A DNA stretch of 5,385 nt, taken from assembly GCA_015488075.1 (NCBI GenBank), contig WFOM01000250.1, positions 1 to 5,385 on the forward strand, in the 5' to 3' direction. Positions 1 through 5,385 of this stretch are shown one piece after another. The stretch comes from Helicobacteraceae bacterium. GTDB taxonomy: Bacteria; Campylobacterota; Campylobacteria; Campylobacterales; Sulfurimonadaceae. The notes beneath the pieces were generated by a model. That model searched no databases. It saw only the letters and a program-made list of their open reading frames with translations, and was not told where the DNA came from. A program made the translations under genes and the position numbers. The first letter of the stretch is position 1. Every line of letters begins with the position of its first letter.

Positions 1-19
1 AGATGTGTATAAGAGACAG
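1..19 (+). other. Residual Nextera/Tn5 mosaic-end adapter (artefact)
   Basis: The first 19 bases, AGATGTGTATAAGAGACAG, are identical to the Tn5 transposase mosaic end used in Nextera library preparation. They sit exactly at the window edge, as expected for an untrimmed read at a contig start. The bases are not part of the organism's genome. They introduce an artificial TAA (10-12) in the frame of the truncated gene that follows, so an ORF caller may wrongly place a start inside that gene. Confidence 0.95.
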
Positions 20-168
20 GAACAAATACTGTGGTTAAGTTTATACAAAGATTTAACATATATGATGTTCCGTCTGTTTTTTTTATAAAAAGAGTATCAA
101 AAAATCTTTTTAAACAAGACAGTATGATTAGAAAATTTGATACTTTAGATATCTTAAATGAATTGTAG
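20..168 (+). CDS. C-terminal fragment of a thioredoxin-fold-like protein (5' truncated)
   Basis: An open frame runs from the adapter junction to TAG at 166-168, giving the last 48 residues of a protein whose 5' part lies off the contig. The fragment contains RFNIYDVPSVFFIK (fragment residues about 10-23). This resembles the strand-turn with the conserved cis-proline in thioredoxins (family pattern roughly Y-x-[IV]-x-x-[IV]-P-[ST]-hydrophobic), followed by a charged stretch and a final helix ending in LDILNEL. The CxxC active site would lie upstream and cannot be seen. The stop is 9 nt before trxB, and the trxB ribosome-binding site overlaps it, so the two are probably co-transcribed. A thioredoxin-like partner next to its reductase makes sense. 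The fragment is not close to canonical TrxA, which normally ends IPT-x-hydrophobic-x-x-F-K-x-G, so it may be a divergent thioredoxin-like protein or something else. The frame is well supported; the family is moderately supported. Confidence 0.6.
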
Positions 169-173
169 GAGAG
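167..173 (+). promoter_or_regulatory. Ribosome-binding site of trxB
   Basis: AGGAGAG lies 4 nt before the ATG at 178 and overlaps the stop codon of the upstream gene. This strong Shine-Dalgarno sequence fixes the trxB start and suggests translational coupling with the upstream gene. Confidence 0.8.
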
Positions 174-177
174 AAAT

Positions 178-1122
178 ATGCTTGATTGTGCTATAGTTGG
201 CGGAGGTCCGGCAGGGCTTACTGCAGGACTTTATACAACCAGAGGCGGTTTGGGTAATGTTATAATGTATGAAAAAGGGCTTCCAGGAGGTCAGATAACA
301 CAAAGCAGTGAGATAGAAAACTATCCCGGAGTAACAGGTGAGATTACGGGAATGGATTTGATGCAGCCGTGGCCCGAACAGTGTATGAAGTTTGGTCTTA
401 AACATGAGATGGTAGAAGTTTTGCAAGTTAGCAAAGATGGTGATGTATTTAAGATAAAAAGGGGTGACGGAAAAGTTGATGAAGCCAGGTCTGTTATAGT
501 ATGCACCGGCTCTGTTCCAAAAAGGGCAGGTTTCAAAGGTGAAGATGAGTTTTTTGGAAGAGGTGTGTCAACATGTGCTACATGTGACGGATTTTTTTAC
601 AAAGACAAAGAGGTAGCGGTTATAGGTGGCGGTGATACTGCACTTGAAGAATCTCTATATCTGGCAAAAATATGTTCAAAAGTTTATCTGATTCACAGAA
701 GAGATAAATACAGAGCCGCACCAAATACCATAAAAAGAGTAGAAAATACTCCAAATATAGAAAGGATATACAACAGCATCCCTGATGAGGTTTATGGGGA
801 TAATATGGGTGTAAACGGCATAAAAATAAGAAACAGAGAAACCGGCGAGATCACCGATATAAAAGTTCCCGGTGTATTTGTATTTGTAGGAAACAATGTC
901 AACAATGAAGTGTTAAAACAGGATGACGGAACTTTTTTGTGTGAGCTTAATGAACAGGGGCAGGTAAAAGTAAACCTTAGAATGGAGACTTCTTTGGAAG
1001 GGCTTTTTGCAGCCGGAGATATAAGAGAAGATGCTCCAAAACAGGTTGTATGTGCAGCAGGTGACGGTGCGGCTGCGGCTCTTAGTGCTATAAGTTATGT
1101 TGATGAGAAATTTCAGGATTGA
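178..1122 (+). CDS. trxB: Thioredoxin reductase (NADPH, FAD-dependent)
   Basis: This cytoplasmic flavoprotein transfers electrons from NADPH through FAD and a redox-active disulfide to thioredoxin, supporting ribonucleotide reduction, peroxide defence and disulfide repair. The 314-residue length is typical of low-Mr bacterial TrxB. Visible motifs are the FAD-binding GGGPAG (8-13), the active-site CATCD (Cys133, Cys136, Asp137), the NADPH-binding GGGDTALEE (150-158), and HRRDKYR (173-179), whose arginines contact the NADPH 2'-phosphate in this family. The C-terminal FAD motif [14 protein letters not shown] spans 278-291. All key residues are intact, and the HRRxxxR motif argues for true NADPH specificity rather than a ferredoxin- or flavin-linked variant. 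The ATG follows a strong ribosome-binding site, 9 nt after a thioredoxin-like gene. The last codon and the stop (CAG GAT TGA) already belong to the heptanucleotide array that continues downstream, so the array has shaped the 3' end of the gene. Confidence 0.97.
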   Translation: MLDCAIVGGGPAGLTAGLYTTRGGLGNVIMYEKGLPGGQITQSSEIENYPGVTGEITGMDLMQPWPEQCMKFGLKHEMVEVLQVSKDGDVFKIKRGDGKVDEARSVIVCTGSVPKRAGFKGEDEFFGRGVSTCATCDGFFYKDKEVAVIGGGDTALEESLYLAKICSKVYLIHRRDKYRAAPNTIKRVENTPNIERIYNSIPDEVYGDNMGVNGIKIRNRETGEITDIKVPGVFVFVGNNVNNEVLKQDDGTFLCELNEQGQVKVNLRMETSLEGLFAAGDIREDAPKQVVCAAGDGAAAALSAISYVDEKFQD

Positions 1123-1171
1123 GGATTGAGGATTGAGGATTGAGGATTGAGGATTGAGGATTGAGGATTGA
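1115..1171 (+). repeat. Tandem heptanucleotide array, 8 perfect copies of AGGATTG
   Basis: Eight uninterrupted, identical copies of AGGATTG run from 1115 to 1170, plus one extra A. The first copy overlaps the last codons and TGA stop of trxB; the rest fill the start of the trxB-dapB gap. Because 7 is not a multiple of 3, the TGA in each junction (1120, 1127, 1134 and so on) places a stop in all three forward frames within three units. Copy-number change beyond the first unit would therefore leave TrxB unaffected. Perfect identity between copies points to recent slippage-driven expansion. It resembles the short tandemly repeated heptamers known from some other bacterial intergenic regions. Function is unknown. 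Confidence 0.95.
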
Positions 1172-1176
1172 TACAG

Positions 1177-1191
1177 TGATAATAATTATCA
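1177..1191. repeat. Palindrome at the centre of the two heptad arrays
   Basis: TGATAATAATTATCA is a perfect 15-bp palindrome around a single central A at 1184: seven base pairs with a one-base centre. It lies between the AGGATTG array and the inverted AATCACC-like array and would be the apex of the larger imperfect hairpin. It has low GC and no following T-tract, so I do not call it a terminator. The one-base centre means an RNA loop would have to open several A-U pairs. A protein-binding operator is an alternative for which there is no direct evidence. Confidence 0.6.
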
Positions 1192-1239
1192 ATTACTAAT
1201 CATTATTTACCAATCACCAATCACAACTTATTACTAACT
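1184..1239 (-). repeat. Degenerate heptad array, inverted relative to the AGGATTG array
   Basis: This stretch divides into eight consecutive 7-mers: AATTATC, AATTACT, AATCATT, ATTTACC, AATCACC, AATCACA, ACTTATT and ACTAACT. They share a rough consensus AAT(T/C)AC(C/T). On the minus strand the consensus reads GGTGATT or GGTAATT, which matches the GAGGATT register of the upstream array at about five of seven positions. The copies are diverged, unlike the perfect upstream array, suggesting an older or decaying repeat. Together with the first array it accounts for nearly the whole gap up to the dapB ribosome-binding site. The periodicity is visible by eye but has not been tested statistically in this AT-rich context. 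Confidence 0.65.
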
Positions 1240-1243
1240 TTAA

Positions 1244-1250
1244 AAGGAAG
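1244..1250 (+). promoter_or_regulatory. Ribosome-binding site of dapB
   Basis: AAGGAAG ends 5 nt before the ATG at 1256. It begins just beyond the degenerate heptads, so the repeats stop short of the translation-initiation signal. It supports the ATG at 1256 as the dapB start. Confidence 0.75.
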
Positions 1251-1255
1251 CAATT

Positions 1256-2029
1256 ATGATAGAAACAAAAGTCGGAGTTTTTGGAGCAACAGGAAGAGTA
1301 GGCAGACTTATACTGGATGATTTGAAACTTGATTCTGATATAGGTCTTGGCAGTGTTTATGTAAGAAAAGAACTTGATTTTTCTATAGATCCGGAAGTAT
1401 TGGTTACAAAAGATTTAAAAACTTTTCTAAATGCAAGTGATGTTGTGATAGATTTTTCACTGCCTGAGGCTTGTGAGATGCTTTTGGAAGAGGCTATAAA
1501 AACACCTAAACCGCTTGTTATAGGAACTACGGGTTTAAACGAGCACCAACTAAATCTTATAAAAGAAGCAAGCGAGCTTATGCCTGTTTTGTATGCTACA
1601 AATATGAGTCTGGGTGTTGCACTTTTAAACAAACTTGTATATGAAGCAAGCAAAGCACTGGATGGTTTTGATATAGAGATAGTTGAGATGCACCACAGAC
1701 ACAAAAAAGATGCACCAAGCGGAACGGCACTTACTTTGGCAAATTCTGCTGCAAAAGGGCGAGGTTTAGAGCTTGATGAAGTAAGGGTCAGTGGCAGAGA
1801 CGGTAACATAGGTGAAAGAACAAAAGATGAGATAGCAGTTATGGCTTTAAGAGGCGGTGATATAGTGGGTCGCCATACGGTCGGGTTTTACAATGACGGT
1901 GAGTTTATAGAGCTAAATCACACCGCAACAAGCAGAAATACATTTTCAAAAGGGGCCATTAGAGCTGCAAAATGGCTTGTAAAACAGGACAAAGGTCTTT
2001 ATGGCATAAGTGACTGTCTGGGTTTGTAG
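1256..2029 (+). CDS. dapB: 4-hydroxy-tetrahydrodipicolinate reductase
   Basis: DapB reduces the product of DapA to tetrahydrodipicolinate using NAD(P)H. This cytoplasmic step leads to meso-diaminopimelate for peptidoglycan and to lysine. The 257-residue length is normal for the family. The N-terminal Rossmann domain shows the dinucleotide motif GATGRVG (10-16), DFS (66-68) and GTTG (90-93), then ATNMSLG (114-120). The signature [15 protein letters not shown] spans 144-158. By alignment with the well-studied E. coli enzyme, His146 and Lys150 correspond to its catalytic His and Lys, and the SGT segment binds substrate. The C-terminal part (about 194-242) keeps the [12 protein letters not shown] and LNHTATSR stretches of the tetramerisation/substrate domain. 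All key residues are present. The ATG has a good ribosome-binding site. The gene follows trxB by 133 bp of heptad repeats and is followed after one base by a DUF523 gene, with which it is probably co-transcribed. Confidence 0.97.
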   Translation: MIETKVGVFGATGRVGRLILDDLKLDSDIGLGSVYVRKELDFSIDPEVLVTKDLKTFLNASDVVIDFSLPEACEMLLEEAIKTPKPLVIGTTGLNEHQLNLIKEASELMPVLYATNMSLGVALLNKLVYEASKALDGFDIEIVEMHHRHKKDAPSGTALTLANSAAKGRGLELDEVRVSGRDGNIGERTKDEIAVMALRGGDIVGRHTVGFYNDGEFIELNHTATSRNTFSKGAIRAAKWLVKQDKGLYGISDCLGL

Positions 2030-2030
2030 T

Positions 2031-2465
2031 TTGAAAGTAGCGGTAGTTAGCAGTTGTCTGCTTGGGGAGTTTTGCAGGTATGACGGCAAGACAAAAGAGG
2101 ATAACAGAGTAAAAGAGTTTTTAAAAGATTACAAAGTTATACCTTTTTGTCCCGAAGCTCCGCTTTTTGGCATACCAAGAGAGAGGATAGACATCATTCA
2201 AGGCAGAGTTATAACATCTCAGACAAAAAAAGATGTTACAAAACTCATAGAGGAATGGACGAAAAAATTTATACAGACTCTTCCAAAAAAGGTAGATATA
2301 ATCATACTCAAATCAAAATCTCCAAGTTGCGGTTTGTCTTCTACTCCTATATGGAATGAAAACAAAGAAAAAGTTTTAAGATACGGTGACGGGATTGCCG
2401 CGGGAGTTTTTAAACAATATTTTAAAGATGTTTTGATGGTTGATGAAAACAGCCTAAATACCTAA
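2031..2465 (+). CDS. DUF523 / TudS-like Fe-S desulfidase family protein
   Basis: This small protein (144 residues from the chosen start) matches the DUF523 pattern: KVAVVSSCLLGEFCRYDGK at the N-terminus, IPFCPE (37-42), GIPRERIDI (47-55), ILKSKSPSCG (92-101) and YGDGIAAG (118-125). Cysteines 9, 15, 40 and 100 are visible. Characterised members (TudS, and the related RudS fusions) use a [4Fe-4S] cluster held by three cysteines to remove sulfur from thiouracil or thiouridine without redox change, so a role in thiolated-base salvage or tRNA detoxification is plausible but inferred. I place the start at TTG 2031, one base after the dapB stop, because the family begins at about KVxVSSCLLG. An in-frame GTG at 2010 would add seven unconserved residues and overlap dapB. 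Only a weak GGG (2020-2022) precedes the TTG, so translation probably depends on ribosomes finishing dapB. The 3' end overlaps the 3' end of recG by 12 bp, tail to tail. No DUF1722 domain is fused. Confidence 0.88.
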   Translation: MKVAVVSSCLLGEFCRYDGKTKEDNRVKEFLKDYKVIPFCPEAPLFGIPRERIDIIQGRVITSQTKKDVTKLIEEWTKKFIQTLPKKVDIIILKSKSPSCGLSSTPIWNENKEKVLRYGDGIAAGVFKQYFKDVLMVDENSLNT

Positions 2466-4223
2466 ATCGTTTTTAGCCTGTTTTATAATCCCTTCATCTT
2501 CTACAAGGTCCAAAAATTTAAAATGTTTTCCGCTTTGCTCTTTTCCGCTTAACAGATCTCCGCTGTCTCTGAATTTCAGGTCAAGTTTTGCTATCTCAAA
2601 TCCGTTTGTGGTTTTGCAAAAAGCATCCAGCCTTTTTGAATCAGGATTGTTTGTGTATAAGAAACAATACCCTTTAAGCCCGTTTCTTGAAACTCTGCCT
2701 CGAAGCTGATGAAGAGTAGCAAGTCCGAGTCTTTCAGCTCCGACTATAACTATGGTAGAAAGTCTTGGAAGTGATATGCCAACTTCCACTACTGTTGTAG
2801 CTAGCAGTATATCTCCTTTGTCTTTGAACTCTTCTAAGATTGTTTCTTTTTCTTTGTCTTTTCCGTGAGTTACATAAACATTTTTAAAATTTTTTTCCCA
2901 GTATGATCTTGCTTCGTCTATACTTTGGTAACTGACTGCTTGGCTTTCTTCTACAAGAGGGTAGATTATAAGTATCTGATGATTGCTGTTTATCTCGTTG
3001 TTTATATGTGCAAGCAGATTTTTAAAATCTTTTTTGGATATCACTTTTGTTGTTATGTCTTTTTTAAAAGGTGTTGTGGTTATTAGAGTTACATCTATCT
3101 GGGCTGATTCTATCATAGCCTGTGTTCTTGGAATGGGAGTAGCAGAAAATTGAAAAAAATGTGGTTTTAACTTACCTTCGCTTACCAAATGTTGAAGCAT
3201 ATTTCTCTGTGTTGTTCCAAATCTGTGCTGTTCATCCACCATCACAACAGTGGCATTTGGAAGTTTTTTATACAAAAGTGCATGTGTTCCTATAATAAAA
3301 TCAAACTCATTTAAATCTGTCTTTTTTGTTTTGTTTGTGAGCAAAACTGTTTTAAAATCCGGCAAAAACTTTTTTGCTTCATTGTAAAGCTGGTTGGCAA
3401 GGATGGTTGTTGGAGCCATCAGAACGGTTTTGTTTGGATGGTTGAGATAAGCGGTTGCAAACATTACCATACTTTTTCCGCTTCCGACATCACCTACTAT
3501 CATCCGTCTTGCTTGGATATCTCTTTGTAGGTCTTTTTGTATATCTTTTATAGCTTTTAGCTGTTCTTCAGTCAGATCAAACGGCAGTGTTTTGAGCCAT
3601 TTGTTTATGTCGTTTGTTTTTACAGCTTTTGAAGGTAAAACAGTTTTTTTTGAACTTAGTTTTTTTAGATAGTTAAATATTTCTGTGTATTTAAGTGCAA
3701 ATAATTGTTTGTGGCTGAGTTTTTGTGGAAGCTGTTTTGGAAAATGTATAGAGAGTATATCTTTTGCCACATCCTCTTTTAGTCCCTCTTTTAAAAGGTT
3801 TGTAAGTGTTAGATGCTCTTTTAAAAACCTTCTGTAAAAATCACCTCTTATACCGTTTTTGTATACAGGGACAATCTCTCCTACAAGATTTGATGAGATT
3901 TTTTTTGGGACTACTATCTGACAAAAGCCGCTAGAACATTCTATTCTTCCGTAAAGATAGAGTCTTTCATAAACTTTGAACTGATGGTAAAGATAGGGTT
4001 TTGTTTTAAAAAAAACTGCTGTTATTTTATGCCCGAAGTTATGTGAGAAAAGTTTTATCTGAAGAGTTTTTGGTGTTTTTTCCACTGACTCTACAGTGGC
4101 ATCTACAACCATATATGTTTTTGGAACGAGTCTTTGCTTTATGGTATAGTCTTCGTATGATTTTGGTATAAGTAGTGATAGTTCAAGAGTATTGGAAACA
4201 TTTAACTTTTTGAAATAGTCCAT
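2454..4223 (-). CDS. recG: ATP-dependent DNA helicase RecG
   Basis: RecG is a cytoplasmic superfamily 2 translocase that remodels stalled replication forks, Holliday junctions and R-loops. Residues about 1-30 (LIPKSYEDYT) and 35-120 match the start of the family's wedge/OB region. The helicase core shows Walker A GDVGSGKS (244-251), motif Ia APTTILANQ (270-278), the DEQH box followed by RFG (330-336), motif III FSATPIPRT (359-367), motif V ATTVVEVGISLP (475-486) and motif VI HQLRGRVSR (505-513). DEQHRFG and FSATPIPRT separate RecG from Mfd, PriA and RecQ. At 589 residues it is shorter than E. coli RecG (693), lacking most of the N-terminal helical extension. In the C-terminal segment usually written RGPG(E/D)-x-x-G-x-x-QSG, this protein has RDSGDLLSGKEQSG (552-565). 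The ATG at 4223 has no Shine-Dalgarno sequence. No alternative start codon exists in frame back to the chemoreceptor stop, so the N-terminal shortness is not a start error unless the sequence is wrong. Confidence 0.95.
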   Translation of the reverse strand: MDYFKKLNVSNTLELSLLIPKSYEDYTIKQRLVPKTYMVVDATVESVEKTPKTLQIKLFSHNFGHKITAVFFKTKPYLYHQFKVYERLYLYGRIECSSGFCQIVVPKKISSNLVGEIVPVYKNGIRGDFYRRFLKEHLTLTNLLKEGLKEDVAKDILSIHFPKQLPQKLSHKQLFALKYTEIFNYLKKLSSKKTVLPSKAVKTNDINKWLKTLPFDLTEEQLKAIKDIQKDLQRDIQARRMIVGDVGSGKSMVMFATAYLNHPNKTVLMAPTTILANQLYNEAKKFLPDFKTVLLTNKTKKTDLNEFDFIIGTHALLYKKLPNATVVMVDEQHRFGTTQRNMLQHLVSEGKLKPHFFQFSATPIPRTQAMIESAQIDVTLITTTPFKKDITTKVISKKDFKNLLAHINNEINSNHQILIIYPLVEESQAVSYQSIDEARSYWEKNFKNVYVTHGKDKEKETILEEFKDKGDILLATTVVEVGISLPRLSTIVIVGAERLGLATLHQLRGRVSRNGLKGYCFLYTNNPDSKRLDAFCKTTNGFEIAKLDLKFRDSGDLLSGKEQSGKHFKFLDLVEDEGIIKQAKNDLGI

Positions 4224-4227
4224 AGTT

Positions 4228-4266
4228 AAAAAAAGAGGATATTCAGAGCAATTTGCTACTCTGAAT
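4228..4266 (-). terminator. Likely intrinsic terminator after the chemoreceptor gene
   Basis: On the minus strand a perfect 8-bp stem, ATTCAGAG and CTCTGAAT (4266-4259 and 4248-4241), encloses a 10-nt loop. It is followed after a short ATCCTC spacer by seven Ts (4234-4228). It begins about 5 bp past the chemoreceptor stop and its T-tract ends 4 nt before the recG ATG. The stem has only three G-C pairs and the T-tract starts six bases beyond the stem, so it may be a weak or leaky terminator. No comparable T-tract follows on the plus strand. Confidence 0.65.
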
Positions 4267-4271
4267 GTGCA

Positions 4272-5351
4272 TTATTTTCTGTGCTTCAAGAAGCTATCAT
4301 AAAGCTCTTTAAACCCAACATCACTAGCATGTTCAACCTCTTTCATAAGCTCTAAGGCTTTATCCCACTGGTCTTTTTTCCAAGCATCTACTGCTTGTTT
4401 TGCTTTTTGGTGGACTTCTGCATGGTAGTTGTTTACATCGTTTATAGTTTTTTGATCCTCTTTGATCTTCTCTTTTGCAACAGAGTTAAACCATTGACCG
4501 AATCTACAGCTATTTTCATCTGTAAATGATGGGTTTGTGTCGTTTATAAATGCATTGTAAGCCAAAAGTTTGTATAGTATGTGATCTATTTTGCCGTTGC
4601 CGATTCCTACTTCATTGGAAATGTTTTCTGTTATATCTTTTATCCTTGCTGAGTTACTTATGACAAATTCGAGTTCTTCAAAGAATTTTTCCAAAACATG
4701 AGTAATCTCATCTGTTTTTTCTCTGAAAACCTCTGCAGAATTTTGAACTTCACTTGAGTTTTGTTTAAGTTGACCTATATTTATCTCAACTTCTGCTGTT
4801 GCTTTTTGGGTTCTCTCAGCCAGCTTTCTAACCTCATCGGCAACTACCGCAAAACCTCTTCCATGTTCTCCCGCTCTTGCGGCTTCTATGGCGGCATTTA
4901 AAGCAAGCAGGTTTGTCTGGTCTGATATATCTTTGATAAGAGAGATAACTTCACCTATGGATGTTACACTGTCGTTTAGTGTATTTGCCCCTTCATCAAG
5001 GTTAGTAGCTTCCTCTGCTATACTGTTTATAGCATCATCAAGCTTTGATTGTTCATTTTTTACATTGTCAATTCTTATTGCTGTTCTTTCATTAAGATCA
5101 GTGGCTTCTTCTAGTTGTTCTACTGTAGATTCCATAATATTTTGAGAGAATTTTATGCCGTCTTCATAAGCATTAAGTAAAAGTTCAACTATATGTTTGT
5201 ATGCTTCTATATTTTCATCTTCTTCTTTTGATTTTGATAACTTTAGTTGAGATTTAAGCTGTTCTATTTCATCTTTTAACTGTCGGTTTTCATTTTCCAG
5301 TTCTTTTATTTTTGATTCATAGTGTGAGCAGTCGTTTCCAAAAAGCCCCAT
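4272..5351 (-). CDS. Soluble methyl-accepting chemotaxis protein with C-terminal CZB domain (TlpD-like)
   Basis: This cytoplasmic chemoreceptor presumably controls CheA/CheW signalling in response to an intracellular or diffusible cue. None of its 359 residues form an obvious signal peptide or membrane segment. Residues 11-38 form a coiled coil with a/d positions 15, 18, 22, 25, 29, 32 and 36 (Ile, Leu, Asn, Leu, Ile, Leu, Leu). The MCP signalling hairpin follows, with its highly conserved tip [20 protein letters not shown] and [18 protein letters not shown] (144-181). The C-terminal region (about 250-359) matches the chemoreceptor zinc-binding (CZB) domain, with likely ligands His257, Cys282 (in CRFGQWF), His310 and His314. 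H. pylori TlpD has the same MCP-CZB layout, and CZB receptors have been linked to zinc, hypochlorous acid and oxidative-stress sensing, so a redox or zinc ligand is likely but inferred. TlpD is longer (about 430 residues). There is no PAS or other recognised N-terminal sensor. The start is supported by AAGGA at 5362-5358. Confidence 0.93.
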   Translation of the reverse strand: MGLFGNDCSHYESKIKELENENRQLKDEIEQLKSQLKLSKSKEEDENIEAYKHIVELLLNAYEDGIKFSQNIMESTVEQLEEATDLNERTAIRIDNVKNEQSKLDDAINSIAEEATNLDEGANTLNDSVTSIGEVISLIKDISDQTNLLALNAAIEAARAGEHGRGFAVVADEVRKLAERTQKATAEVEINIGQLKQNSSEVQNSAEVFREKTDEITHVLEKFFEELEFVISNSARIKDITENISNEVGIGNGKIDHILYKLLAYNAFINDTNPSFTDENSCRFGQWFNSVAKEKIKEDQKTINDVNNYHAEVHQKAKQAVDAWKKDQWDKALELMKEVEHASDVGFKELYDSFLKHRK

Positions 5352-5357
5352 CTTTTA

Positions 5358-5362
5358 TCCTT
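5358..5362 (-). promoter_or_regulatory. Ribosome-binding site of the chemoreceptor gene
   Basis: On the minus strand AAGGA lies 6 nt before the ATG at 5351, supporting that start. Only 34 bp of upstream sequence is in the window, all AT-rich (including TAATAAT near the edge), so the promoter cannot be assigned. Confidence 0.7.
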
Positions 5363-5385
5363 TTTTAGTAAAAGTTTTATTATTA

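Noticed and set aside
77..84. Homopolymer runs (for example T8 at 77-84, 3644-3651 and 3899-3906) as phase-variation switches
   Set aside because: Runs of eight A or T are expected in sequence this AT-rich, the affected genes are housekeeping types, and no long G or C tract is present.
154..536. Minus-strand open frames opposite the trxB 5' region
   Set aside because: They lie antisense to a fully supported gene, have no recognisable family pattern, and are typical shadow frames.
1177..1191. Intrinsic terminator for trxB at the palindrome
   Set aside because: The stem has only two G-C pairs and no T-tract follows on either strand. It may be part of a larger hairpin, but not a standard terminator.
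1168..1206. Promoter for dapB (TTGATA at 1168-1173 with AT-rich -10 candidates)
   Set aside because: No hexamer resembling TATAAT occurs at 16-18 bp spacing, and the elements are by-products of the repeats, so the call would be guesswork.
1115..1239. CRISPR array between trxB and dapB
   Set aside because: The units are 7 bp and contiguous, with no spacers and no cas genes. This is a short tandem repeat.
1357..1809. 150-codon minus-strand open frame opposite dapB
   Set aside because: It is Ser-rich, as expected from antisense translation, lies opposite a complete dapB with all catalytic motifs, and resembles no known family.
4221..4274. Chemoreceptor-RecG fusion by stop-codon read-through
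   Set aside because: The chemoreceptor TAA and recG are in the same frame with no other stop between them. But the intervening codons encode nothing recognisable, and the stem-loop plus T-tract suggests separate units.
4888..5145. Plus-strand open frame opposite the chemoreceptor tip region
   Set aside because: It is Ser/Ala/Phe-rich antisense of a conserved MCP domain and has no independent support.

Overview
The window looks like the start of a contig from a low-GC member of the Campylobacterota (Epsilonproteobacteria), possibly a free-living sulfur- or hydrogen-oxidising lineage related to Sulfurimonas, Sulfurovum or Arcobacter. The evidence is AT-rich coding sequence, heavy use of ATA (Ile) and AGA (Arg), a short RecG, and a soluble CZB-type chemoreceptor of the TlpD kind. 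The phylum is an inference from style and gene content, and the genus is not resolved. The first 19 bases are not genomic: they match the Tn5/Nextera mosaic-end sequencing adapter.

The left half reads rightward. It holds the 3' end of a thioredoxin-fold-like protein (20-168), trxB thioredoxin reductase (178-1122), dapB dihydrodipicolinate reductase (1256-2029), and a small DUF523/TudS-like Fe-S desulfidase-family gene (2031-2465). Spacing of 9 nt before trxB and 1 nt between dapB and the DUF523 gene suggests co-transcription within those pairs. The trxB-dapB gap of 133 bp is almost entirely heptad repeat: eight perfect copies of AGGATTG that supply the last codon and stop of trxB, then a decayed array of AATCACC-like heptads in inverted sense. 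The two arrays can fold on each other.

The right half reads leftward. A soluble methyl-accepting chemotaxis protein with a C-terminal zinc-binding CZB domain (5351-4272) is followed by recG (4223-2454). A stem-loop with a T-tract, resembling an intrinsic terminator, fills the 48 bp between them and ends just before the recG start. recG and the DUF523 gene converge and overlap by 12 bp at their 3' ends.

Functionally the window mixes thiol redox housekeeping (thioredoxin-like protein and its reductase), lysine/peptidoglycan precursor synthesis (DapB), a probable thiolated-base desulfidase, fork repair (RecG) and a cytoplasmic chemoreceptor probably tuned to zinc or oxidants. No gene-free stretch exceeds 300 bases. 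I see no CRISPR, tRNA, rRNA, insertion sequence or defence system. The most unusual element is the opposed heptad-repeat pair between trxB and dapB.
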